From NCBI GenBank assembly GCA_031281265.1, contig JAITFO010000071.1:1-32338 (forward strand): DNA of 32,338 nt, in the 5' to 3' direction. A model generated the notes under the pieces. That model did no database searches. It was not told the origin of the DNA and was given only the letters and a program-made list of their open reading frames with translations. This document shows, one piece after another, positions 5,880-13,268 of the stretch. The position numbers and the translations under genes were made by a program. Origin of the DNA: Candidatus Fibrimonadaceae bacterium (GTDB taxonomy: Bacteria > Fibrobacterota > Fibrobacteria > Fibrobacterales > Fibrobacteraceae). Within the stretch, counting starts at the first letter, position 1; every line of letters begins with the position of its first letter.

Positions 5880-6994
5880 TTTAAAACAGCCTCGGTATCC
5901 ATCGCTATTAAAAGTTCTTCGTTGGTTGGAACAACCATAACCTGCGGGCCGCCTTCGCCGAATTTGAAAATTTTTAAATGGGATAATATTTTTTCACGAA
6001 CCGACTCGGAGTTCTCGCCTATTCCACCTGTGAAAACAAGGTTATCCAGTCTGGGGAGCGCGGGCATTAACGATGCAATTTCCTTTGCAGCGCGGTAGCA
6101 AAAAACCTCTATGGCTATCTTTGCTCTTTCCTCGCCTCTGTCCGCATTTTCCAAAAGCACTCGCATATCGCTGGAAATTTTGCTGAGACCAAGAAGCCCG
6201 CTTTCTTTGTTTAGCAATTTGTTCAGCTTCTCGTAATCATAACTCAAAGTTTTTGTTAAATGAAGTATTATCCCCGGGTCTATTGAGCCACAACGCGTCC
6301 CCATAACCATACCTTCGAGTGGGGTTAAGCCCAAAGTGGTGTCCATGGATTCCCCGAATTTCACAGCTGTCGCGGAGCAGCCGTTTCCCAAGTGCGCTAT
6401 TATCAAGCATAAATCCTCTGGCTTTTTTTTCAAAATCTCCGCTGTTTTTTTTGTCACAAAGCGGTGAGATGTGCCGTGAAATCCGTAGCGTCTAATTTTG
6501 TACTCATCGTAGAGCCAGTATGGAATTCCATAAAGGTAAGCGTGCTGAGGCATACTCCTGTGGAAGGCGGTGTCGAATACAGCTACTTGGGCAAGCTCCG
6601 GGAAGTTCTTTTTGGCTGCCGCTATTCCCTGCAAATTCGGTGGATTGTGCAATGGAGCGAGCACTGCGCATTCCTCTATAGTTTTTAGAACATCATCGTC
6701 TATCAAAACGGATTTTGAAAATTTTTCGCCGCCGTGTACCACTCTGTGGCCAACAGCTGCTATGCCTTTATCTTCGCCTACTTCTTTGAGAAAGGAATTT
6801 ACCACAGCAAGCGCACCGCTATGGTTTACGGCGTCCACGCTTCTTTTAAAAGACTCACCGCCTTTTTTCGCTTTGAAACGTGCACTTGTACCTATTTCCT
6901 CCACAGAGCCGCTTACAGAAGATTCCTCGCTCCGAGTATCTATAACCGCAAATTTCACGGAAGATGAGCCGCAATTGAGAACTAAAACACGCAT
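5876..6994 (-). CDS. ackA: Acetate kinase
   Basis: 372 aa, about 25-30 shorter than typical AckA but with all key sites. These are N7 with CGSSS (phosphate loop), R84 in RVVHGG, D141 in VFDTAFH, H173 in YGFHGTSHR, HLGNG at 201-205, R234 in GTRCGS, and GGIGEN at 323-328. It converts acetyl phosphate and ADP to acetate and ATP in the cytoplasm, the ATP-yielding last step of acetate fermentation. The partner pta is not in this window. A propionate kinase is the alternative, but the motifs fit AckA better. Translation starts 6 nt after a -10 box within a bidirectional promoter palindrome, with no Shine-Dalgarno. The 3' end overlaps the merR-like gene by 4 nt. Confidence 0.95.
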   Translation of the reverse strand: MRVLVLNCGSSSVKFAVIDTRSEESSVSGSVEEIGTSARFKAKKGGESFKRSVDAVNHSGALAVVNSFLKEVGEDKGIAAVGHRVVHGGEKFSKSVLIDDDVLKTIEECAVLAPLHNPPNLQGIAAAKKNFPELAQVAVFDTAFHRSMPQHAYLYGIPYWLYDEYKIRRYGFHGTSHRFVTKKTAEILKKKPEDLCLIIAHLGNGCSATAVKFGESMDTTLGLTPLEGMVMGTRCGSIDPGIILHLTKTLSYDYEKLNKLLNKESGLLGLSKISSDMRVLLENADRGEERAKIAIEVFCYRAAKEIASLMPALPRLDNLVFTGGIGENSESVREKILSHLKIFKFGEGGPQVMVVPTNEELLIAMDTEAVLK

Positions 6995-7000
6995 TATGGG

Positions 7001-7023
7001 AATTTAGAAAATTTTTCTAAATT
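7001..7023. promoter_or_regulatory. Palindromic divergent promoter of ackA and the esterase
   Basis: Left arm AATTTAGAAAA (7001-7011) and right arm TTTTCTAAATT (7013-7023) are perfect reverse complements around one T. Each arm is the genome's TTTTCTANATT motif. The -10 box TAAATT lies 6 nt before the ackA ATG and 8 nt before the esterase ATG, so both mRNAs should be leaderless. Confidence 0.7.
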
Positions 7024-7031
7024 ATGTTCTA

Positions 7032-7682
7032 ATGTTAGATTCCATAATAAGAGAAACCGCAGAAAAGCCAAATGCCGCGATTATCTGGCTGCACGGGCTT
7101 GGTGCAGATGGTTATGATTTTGCAGATGTAATCCCAGAGCTTAATTTACCACAAAATTCTGCGGTAAGGTTTATTTTTCCCCATGCGCCCGTAATGCATA
7201 TCACCGTAAATGGAGGCTATGAAATGCGCGCTTGGTACGATATAACCGATTTGCATTTGGATAGAGATCCAGATATTAAAAATATAGAAGGAAATTCCAA
7301 ATACGTTGCGGAACTTGTAGATGCCGAAATTGAAAAAGGCATAAACTCGGAGAGAATCTTGCTCATAGGCTTTAGCCAAGGCGGGGTTATGGCTCTGCAA
7401 ACGGCAATTCATTATCCTAAAAAACTCGCAGGGGTAGCTAGTCTCTCTTCCTATTTCCCAACAGCGGATACAATGCCCAAAGATGGAATAAATGCAAAAA
7501 TCCCCATATTCTTTGGCCACGGGGACCATGACAATGTTGTTCCCCCTGCCCTTGGGCAAAAGGCTTTTGAATTTTTCAAAGCAAACGGGAACCCTGTTGA
7601 AAGGTACACTTACCACATGATGCATTCCGTATGCATAGAGGAACTGAGAGCTTTGGGCAAGTGGATAGCTAATGTGTTCTAG
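7032..7682 (+). CDS. Alpha/beta-hydrolase, phospholipase/carboxylesterase family
   Basis: 216 aa, the usual size for the family. Residues 18-27 (IWLHGLGADG) carry the oxyanion-hole HG motif. The nucleophile elbow is GFSQGG with S115. The acid is D167 in GDHDNVVP and the base H198 in MMHSV, giving a complete catalytic triad. Members are cytoplasmic serine esterases that cleave short acyl esters, thioesters or lysophospholipids; the native substrate is unknown. No signal peptide. The upstream ATG at 7024 is closed by a stop after two codons, so 7032 is the start. No Shine-Dalgarno; a leaderless mRNA is predicted from the shared palindrome. The last 14 nt overlap ispA tail to tail. Confidence 0.9.
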   Translation: MLDSIIRETAEKPNAAIIWLHGLGADGYDFADVIPELNLPQNSAVRFIFPHAPVMHITVNGGYEMRAWYDITDLHLDRDPDIKNIEGNSKYVAELVDAEIEKGINSERILLIGFSQGGVMALQTAIHYPKKLAGVASLSSYFPTADTMPKDGINAKIPIFFGHGDHDNVVPPALGQKAFEFFKANGNPVERYTYHMMHSVCIEELRALGKWIANVF

Positions 7683-8562
7683 CTATTATAAGAGCAGTTA
7701 TATTCCGCAGAGTTTCGGAATTTTTGCCGGATAATTTTTCCAAATCCGCTAACGCCTTATTGTAGAGTTCCTTTACCTTTTGCTTTGAAGCTTCTAAACC
7801 CAAAACAGCCGGATAAGTAGCTTTGCCGTTTTTAACATCCGAACCAACATCTTTGCCAAGCTCTTCCGTTGAGCTTTCTATATCCAAAATATCATCTACA
7901 ATCTGGAATACAAGCCCTATCCCCTTGCCAAATTCCCTTATATGCTTCAAATCCTCTTCTTTTGCGTCTGCGAGCAAACCGCCTATAACCAGCGAGGCTT
8001 CTATCAAAGCTGCTGTTTTATGATAGTGAATATAATCCACCGTAGCCAAATCAACGGATTTTTCCTCAGACTCAATATCCACAATTTGCCCGCCTATCAT
8101 GCCTTGTGTGCCAAGCGAGTGCGCGAGTTCTTTAACAACCGTGATATTGCCCGTGCGGGCTATCAATTCAAAGGCAAAAACGCAAAGAGCATCCCCTGTT
8201 AAAACTGCGGTCGCATCGCCGTAAACCTTGTGCGTAGTGAGTTTTCCACGGCGAAAATCATCGTCGTCCATGCAGGGCAAATCGTCGTGAATTAGGGAAA
8301 AGGTGTGTAGCATTTCCAAAGCGCACATCGCAAGGTAAATAGATTCAGAAGGTTTTCCGCCAAAAAATTCATAAGCGGCTTGAGCAAGAGCGGGGCGAAG
8401 TCTTTTGCCCCCTGTGAAAAGTGCATAACGCATGGCAGAATGTAAAGTACTTGGAGGCTCTTTTTCGCTCGGAATATATTTTTCCAAACATTCCTCTGTC
8501 AATTTACCAGCAGACTCCAAATATGCCTCTGCTTTTTTTACCATATCTTTTATATCGTCCAT
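7669..8562 (-). CDS. ispA: Polyprenyl (farnesyl/geranylgeranyl) diphosphate synthase
   Basis: 297 aa. It has GGKRLRP (51-57), the first Asp-rich motif D93-D94-LPCM-D99 followed by DDDFRRGK, GGQIVD (158-163), KT (182-183), and the second motif D223-D224-IL-D227. The two-residue insertion in the first motif and the aromatic F88 five residues before it are typical of bacterial type II farnesyl diphosphate synthases. It condenses IPP with DMAPP/GPP for quinone, undecaprenyl and other isoprenoids. The start at 8562 is preferred to 8610 because GAGGGGGGGATT precedes it and homology begins there. It lies 16 nt after the small membrane-protein gene, likely in one transcript. C15 versus C20 product length is not certain. 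Confidence 0.92.
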   Translation of the reverse strand: MDDIKDMVKKAEAYLESAGKLTEECLEKYIPSEKEPPSTLHSAMRYALFTGGKRLRPALAQAAYEFFGGKPSESIYLAMCALEMLHTFSLIHDDLPCMDDDDFRRGKLTTHKVYGDATAVLTGDALCVFAFELIARTGNITVVKELAHSLGTQGMIGGQIVDIESEEKSVDLATVDYIHYHKTAALIEASLVIGGLLADAKEEDLKHIREFGKGIGLVFQIVDDILDIESSTEELGKDVGSDVKNGKATYPAVLGLEASKQKVKELYNKALADLEKLSGKNSETLRNITALIIARTH

Positions 8563-8578
8563 AATCCCCCCCTCAATT

Positions 8579-8803
8579 TTAAGTTGTCTTGCTTTCAGTA
8601 GCAGGTGCAACGCCTAAATCTTCATCGTCTCCCCTAGTTTTTTCTGCCTCTCTATACGCATTGTCTATAACGGGCTTTACTTCAGTATCTTTTGTTATTT
8701 GCTTTCGTATATGAATATTAAAAAATAGTATCCCCCCTATAATTAAAATCATTTGCAAAAAGACAGCGAGGATAATCCAAACAATGCTAATCCCAAATAC
8801 CAT
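8579..8803 (-). CDS. Small membrane protein of unknown function
   Basis: 74 aa from the ATG at 8803 (86 aa if the ATG at 8839 is used). A long hydrophobic stretch (about 33 residues from MVFGISIVWIILAVF onward) is either one long or two short membrane helices. A charged cytoplasmic-type tail follows, rich in Asp/Glu/Lys and ending ATESKTT. Either start lies inside the 3' end of the AIPR gene, so the two are translationally linked. AGGG before 8803 is the better ribosome site. No family recognised. It lies between the AIPR gene and ispA on the same strand. Confidence 0.6.
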   Translation of the reverse strand: MVFGISIVWIILAVFLQMILIIGGILFFNIHIRKQITKDTEVKPVIDNAYREAEKTRGDDEDLGVAPATESKTT

Positions 8804-10679
8804 CCAAGCCGCCCTTGCATTTATCCCATGCGGGTTCATTCTTGCTCATAATATTCAAAATATTGTTATAGACATCCGTATTGGTAAATCCCTTCCAAAC
8901 ACGCCTTTCCACGGTTTCTCCAGTTTCGTTGTCTATGACTTTGAGGGTGTCAAAAAACTTTGGATTATCCTTGTATTCCGCCACTATCACCTTGGAAAGC
9001 GAGCCTTCCAAAATTTTCTTTATAAACTTTGTTATGGAGTTATTGAACTCGTTTTCGTTATCTTGCAGAGTCTGGAAGTCTCTGAAAGGCCTGCCGTAGT
9101 GCAGCCAGTAACGGAGTGCCAAAGCTATTGTGACTTCGCGAATCGCAGAGCGGAATGCAAATTTATCCTCTAATTTACTGCCATGCCAAGAGACCAAATT
9201 CAAAGGGTTATCCTTGTTCGGTTCTATGCGAGTTCCCTGACCCGGAGTCACGGCCTTTATCTTCAACGGAAGCCTGCCCAAAAGCTGCCATGCCTTTGTG
9301 TAAATGATGCACAAGCGAACAAATGGGCTTTCGTGCTCGGTGGTTTGCCTATAAAACGCTCCAAAGCACCGCTGATAAAAACTCTCTTGGTCAAAAACCT
9401 GATCGCTTGCGCGGCTTTCGGAGATTTTGGCATCCAAAAGGAGCATGGTTTTTGAGAGTTCTGGACGCATTCTAACTTCTAATTTTCTAGTGCGAGTTTT
9501 TGGGCGAACTCCCTCTTTGTATATATAATAAAAACCTTCTGCTTGCATCTTTTGCCATATAAAAAACTGCAAATCGTCAGCAGCGCGCAAATGATAGCTG
9601 AACACCGGATTTTGACGGTTGTTCGCCATAGTAACAAGGCGAACAAAATTCCCAGAATCGTGTTCTTCGGTTTCCGATGGATATGGAATAACAACTTTCA
9701 CCAAAACAAGGGGGTTAACGGGATGTTCTTCCCTGCTCGCATACTGCTCGTAGGTGAAAAGGCTCTGCGCTCCGTTTATTATCTTAGGGTGGTCTATGAA
9801 CAAGAACCATTTGCCGCCTGTATGCTCCGGGCGCAAATTATCGCCGGTTAAAGTCATGCCGTTGTGCAAAAACGGAAATTCCTCTATTGTCCCATTCTTT
9901 TTCATGCCCAAAAAAGCGTCTAAAAGGCTTGCGTTTGTGTAAGTTTGGCTACCCAAATATGTACGAATATTTGAGCTTACTATCATCATGTTGTGTTTTG
10001 CCTTGTGGCGGCGGCCTAATTCCAAATGGTAGTCGTAAATCTCTTGAATTGGCACAAAACCCACGAACAATTCACCCCTTTTGCTCTTTATGCGGAGAGG
10101 GGAATTTTCTAAAGATAGCTTTAAAACGGCATCTTCGGTTTCATTATCGTCCAAATCGTCTGAATCAGCGCTGACGGTGGCTATTATGCGGAGTTCCTCT
10201 TTCCAAGCTTTTAGGCGGGCGCGCAGGTTGCGAAGCGTGCGTTTCATCTCATGGTCGGTTATGTCTCTGCCGGCATCGGTGCGCATCACCGTGATTTCCA
10301 GCCTTTGCTCGTTTTCCTCTTCGTCATCGCCGGTCTCTTCGTCTAAATCCGCATCCACGGAAGCCGCGTACCAAGTGGGAACCTCCTCCCTTATCGCCAA
10401 AAAGAACGGATTTGTGGGGTTTGCGGAACGCAGGAGCACATCGCCAAGGCTTTTTAAATCGGAAGAAAGGTAAGAAAGCGAGGTTTCTATGCTGTTTTCC
10501 TCGTCTAGGAATATAAAAAGCTCCAAAATGCCATTTGTATACTGAAATGCGTGAAAACAGCCTTTTTGCTGGTTCAAATAATGCAAAGCCTTCTTTTTTT
10601 CCAAAGGAATTCTCTTGTCCAAACTGCGATATTTGGCTATAAAATCTAATCTCCTGTCGAATGCCTTATCCCATTCCAT
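8787..10679 (-). CDS. AIPR-family (abortive phage infection-like) protein
   Basis: 630 aa. The core at about residues 236-420 matches the AIPR pattern: SSNIRTYLGSQTYTNASLL, FPFLHNGMTLTG, KIINGAQSLFTY and TMANNRQNPV, corresponding to the family's N-R-x-YLG, NNGIT, IVNGxQT and TNxQN motifs. The N-terminal 230 residues include an acidic loop (112-126). The C-terminal part is helical. AIPR proteins were named from an abortive-infection system and often occur near restriction or defence genes; their biochemical activity is not settled. Here it is flanked by metabolic genes rather than an island. GGAG precedes the ATG and a TATATT -10 box lies at 10712-10707. Its 3' end overlaps the small membrane-protein gene. 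Confidence 0.82.
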   Translation of the reverse strand: MEWDKAFDRRLDFIAKYRSLDKRIPLEKKKALHYLNQQKGCFHAFQYTNGILELFIFLDEENSIETSLSYLSSDLKSLGDVLLRSANPTNPFFLAIREEVPTWYAASVDADLDEETGDDEEENEQRLEITVMRTDAGRDITDHEMKRTLRNLRARLKAWKEELRIIATVSADSDDLDDNETEDAVLKLSLENSPLRIKSKRGELFVGFVPIQEIYDYHLELGRRHKAKHNMMIVSSNIRTYLGSQTYTNASLLDAFLGMKKNGTIEEFPFLHNGMTLTGDNLRPEHTGGKWFLFIDHPKIINGAQSLFTYEQYASREEHPVNPLVLVKVVIPYPSETEEHDSGNFVRLVTMANNRQNPVFSYHLRAADDLQFFIWQKMQAEGFYYIYKEGVRPKTRTRKLEVRMRPELSKTMLLLDAKISESRASDQVFDQESFYQRCFGAFYRQTTEHESPFVRLCIIYTKAWQLLGRLPLKIKAVTPGQGTRIEPNKDNPLNLVSWHGSKLEDKFAFRSAIREVTIALALRYWLHYGRPFRDFQTLQDNENEFNNSITKFIKKILEGSLSKVIVAEYKDNPKFFDTLKVIDNETGETVERRVWKGFTNTDVYNNILNIMSKNEPAWDKCKGGLDGIWD

Positions 10680-10718
10680 AAAAGTCTCCGAAAATCCTCG
10701 GAAATGAATATAGTAAAT

Positions 10719-10922
10719 TTATTGCGATATTTCGTAAAAAATATCCGCTAAACCCACCCAATCCTCATTTTCTTGCAATTTTAACGCTTTTTGAGCGTTT
10801 TTTATAAAAGGCTCATACTTGCTCAGTTCACCTAACATACTGATATACTTAGAGTTAGCTGTGCCTATATTGCCCTGATAGAGGTCTAGGGCAATTTTTT
10901 CAATAAGTGAGCCCATAGCCAT
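10719..10922 (-). CDS. Small helical hypothetical protein, 67 aa
   Basis: 67 aa if started at 10922 (MAMGSLIEKIALDLYQGN). It is amphipathic and helical, with Tyr/Leu heptad-like spacing through FIKNAQKALKLQENEDW. The first 23 nt overlap the end of the GH3 gene in another frame. A longer frame back to 11009 runs only through GH3 coding sequence and is rejected. No strong Shine-Dalgarno, so it would depend on coupling. No family is recognised; small helical chaperone-like proteins (FliT/FliS type) have a similar look, but that is weak. Confidence 0.45.
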   Translation of the reverse strand: MAMGSLIEKIALDLYQGNIGTANSKYISMLGELSKYEPFIKNAQKALKLQENEDWVGLADIFYEISQ

Positions 10923-13230
10923 AATCGTATGTACCCCATTTGCGGGGGAGTTTGCCTGTAAAATTATATGGGGAGCCAAATAGCACCTCGGCAATACCCG
11001 CCCCCTCACTACCCGGGAGCCAGGCAGCTACAAAAGCATCACTGTTGCTAATCAGCGAGTTTGTGTCCATTGCGCGGCCGCTTATGAATACCGTTATTAT
11101 CTTTTTGCCGGAGTTTTGGCTTTTCAATGTAGCTAGAGTGTTATCCTGGAATGTCAGGTTTTGAGTATCACCGTGCCATTCAGCATAAGGTTTTTCTCCA
11201 GTGACATAGACTATAACATTGGCTTCATTGGCACTGTTAACTACGGAATTCGCCACAACTTTGTTAAATCCATCTTTTACGCTTGTCGCACCCTGTACGT
11301 TATCTCTGGTATTTGTCCATCCGTAGCAAGTTTGATTAAAACCACTAGTTTCACAGCCATTGCCAGTCCAGCCTCCGCACAGATATCCGGTGTTGGTCGC
11401 GTGGCTGCCCGTTACAAAAACTTTGGCAGATCTGGAAATTGGCAATGCGTTGTCATTTTTTAGCAATACCAAACTTTTGCGAACCGCTTCCCTCGCAACA
11501 TCGCGATGTTCCGTACTTCCTATTAAACTTGTCTTTCCTGCATATTCCGTAGGTCCCTGAATATTATCCATCCTGTTAGCCCTGAACTTTGCCCTTAAAA
11601 TGCGGCGCACTGCATCGTTTATACGATCCATAGAAACCTGCCCATTATTCCCATTATTTACCAAGGAAGTTAAAAAGGTGATAAAATTCTCGTGGGAGCC
11701 GGGTTCCATCGCAAGGTCAACGCCTGCATTTATGGCTTTCCGCACGGCATCACTGGTTAATGATGGCCCGGTGCAGCTACCGCCGTAATCACATTGGGTA
11801 TATCCAGGCTGGGTGGAATTGGCAATTCCTTGCCAGTCGCTTATAACATATCCGTCAAAGCCCAGTTCCGTTTTTAGCCAGCCAATTATACGAGTGGAAT
11901 CTATGTGTTGATGAACGCCGTTAATTTGATTAAAAGAAACCATAACACTCAAAACGCCTTGTTCCACAGCGGCTTCGTAACCCGGTAAATGGATTCTGCG
12001 GATATCGGCATCGCTTGCAGTTACGTTTCCACGGTCTTTGCTCACTCCGCCATCAGCTAAATAATGCTTTGCCGTGGCTATAACTCTCCAAGCGGCATTA
12101 TATTTTGCGCCTTGATAACCTCTAACGCAAGCCGCACCCATTTCAACCGCAAGTTCCGGTGTTGAGCCAAAGCCCTCATAGGTTCTGCCCCACTTGTCAT
12201 CTTGAGGAACGGAAATTGCAGGCCCAAAAATCAAATCAACATTGCCAGCCCAGCTTTCCTTTGCTGTTACCTCGCAAGCCCTGCGAACAAGGGCAGAATC
12301 CCTTGTTGCACCCATTCCAATGTTGTGCGGGAATATGGTTGCGCCGTTAATTGCTGCAGCACCGTGCATCATATCTTTGCCGTAAGTGACTGGAATCTTT
12401 GGAGATGCGGAGTTTATAGCGGTACTCATTGAACTCAGCACGGTACTAGAATAACCATCGCCGCCTTGCAGAACCGAGCCGTAAAAATTCGCGCCGGAAC
12501 CAAAGGAAGTACCTACCTGAGCCTGTGTCATCTGGTAGATTTTTTTATTCAAATCCATAAGAGCCATAACACTATCAATCCTTTTTTCCAGCGGGTCGCG
12601 TTCCAAAACAACAGTGCCTACATCTTCGCTAAAACTGGAAAACTCAACTTCTTTTGGCAAGTAGCCCGCTTTGCGAACTATCAGTTGAACTGAATCGCCT
12701 CTCGTGGTGACGGTCTTTGCAAGGCTTTTGCTTTTTTGCTCTTTTTTTGCAATTTCGCCGATTTTCAGCGCACCGCCCTTATGATAAACCTTGCCTAAAT
12801 TCACGGTTTTTCCACGCTCGGTTTTGCCCAAAATAACATAAATGCCCAGTGGCAAGTTATTCAAGGAATGGGAACGCCCTTTTAAATCCATCGCTTGGTA
12901 ACTCACGAACTTCACAGCGAGAACATCGGCGGGCTTTGCTATTGGATCTGGATCATCGGGGCCACCGGGCTCGCTAGGCTCACCGGGCTCACCGGGCTCG
13001 CCACCGGAAATATCGCCGGGAGCATCTTTGCCGGGCAAAAGCGTAAAATTGCCACTTGCATTGCTCAATGTGCGAGCATAAGCTATCAAATTGCCGTTCA
13101 CCTTCAGCAGAACAACGGCATCCTTAACGGGGTCTCCGCTTTCGCTGAGTGCCTTAACCGTGCCTGTCAAATTTAGGGGAGCGGCAAAAGCACTTGCCGC
13201 TAAGAGCAAAGAGAAAAGAAGATAGCGCAT
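10900..13230 (-). CDS. Secreted glycoside hydrolase family 3 (beta-glucosidase-like)
   Basis: 776 aa. A signal peptide (residues 1-16, MRYLLFSLLLAASAFA) predicts export. Residues 20-210 form a beta-sandwich resembling carboxypeptidase regulatory domains (LTGTVKALSESGDPVKDAVV), interrupted by a Gly/Glu/Pro-rich insert at 70-100. The GH3 barrel follows: TYGKDMMHG (282-290), FGPAIS (335-340), KHYLADGG (389-396), and the nucleophile D465 in GYVISDWQG. The second alpha/beta domain starts near LVLLKNDNALPI. The protein stops at YGYGLTY, where many GH3 enzymes continue into a fibronectin-III-like domain, so that domain is absent. Activity on beta-glucosides or cello-oligosaccharides is likely; xylosidase is possible. 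No Shine-Dalgarno; TATATT ends 6 nt before the ATG. Confidence 0.92.
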   Translation of the reverse strand: MRYLLFSLLLAASAFAAPLNLTGTVKALSESGDPVKDAVVLLKVNGNLIAYARTLSNASGNFTLLPGKDAPGDISGGEPGEPGEPSEPGGPDDPDPIAKPADVLAVKFVSYQAMDLKGRSHSLNNLPLGIYVILGKTERGKTVNLGKVYHKGGALKIGEIAKKEQKSKSLAKTVTTRGDSVQLIVRKAGYLPKEVEFSSFSEDVGTVVLERDPLEKRIDSVMALMDLNKKIYQMTQAQVGTSFGSGANFYGSVLQGGDGYSSTVLSSMSTAINSASPKIPVTYGKDMMHGAAAINGATIFPHNIGMGATRDSALVRRACEVTAKESWAGNVDLIFGPAISVPQDDKWGRTYEGFGSTPELAVEMGAACVRGYQGAKYNAAWRVIATAKHYLADGGVSKDRGNVTASDADIRRIHLPGYEAAVEQGVLSVMVSFNQINGVHQHIDSTRIIGWLKTELGFDGYVISDWQGIANSTQPGYTQCDYGGSCTGPSLTSDAVRKAINAGVDLAMEPGSHENFITFLTSLVNNGNNGQVSMDRINDAVRRILRAKFRANRMDNIQGPTEYAGKTSLIGSTEHRDVAREAVRKSLVLLKNDNALPISRSAKVFVTGSHATNTGYLCGGWTGNGCETSGFNQTCYGWTNTRDNVQGATSVKDGFNKVVANSVVNSANEANVIVYVTGEKPYAEWHGDTQNLTFQDNTLATLKSQNSGKKIITVFISGRAMDTNSLISNSDAFVAAWLPGSEGAGIAEVLFGSPYNFTGKLPRKWGTYDYGYGLTY

Positions 13231-13268
13231 ATGTATAATATATATATTTTTTTTCTATTTTCTCCAAA
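13231..13268. promoter_or_regulatory. Divergent promoter region of GH3 and glnS
   Basis: 38 bp between start codons. On the minus strand TATATT (13242-13237) ends 6 nt before the GH3 ATG. On the plus strand TTTTCTATTTT (13251-13261) ends 7 nt before the glnS ATG. An alternative plus -10 is TATAAT at 13234-13239. Neither gene has a Shine-Dalgarno. Confidence 0.55.

Noticed and set aside
6570-7007. Long antisense frame of 145 aa opposite ackA
   Set aside because: A shadow of the clearly coding ackA gene; its composition mirrors the complementary codons and it has no promoter or ribosome site.
7146-7625. 159-aa frame opposite the esterase
   Set aside because: A shadow frame; the plus-strand esterase has a full catalytic triad and family length.
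12895-13176. 93-aa plus-strand frame with Thr-Gly-Leu repeats
   Set aside because: Antisense to the Gly-Glu-Pro insert of the GH3 enzyme; the repeat comes from that coding sequence.
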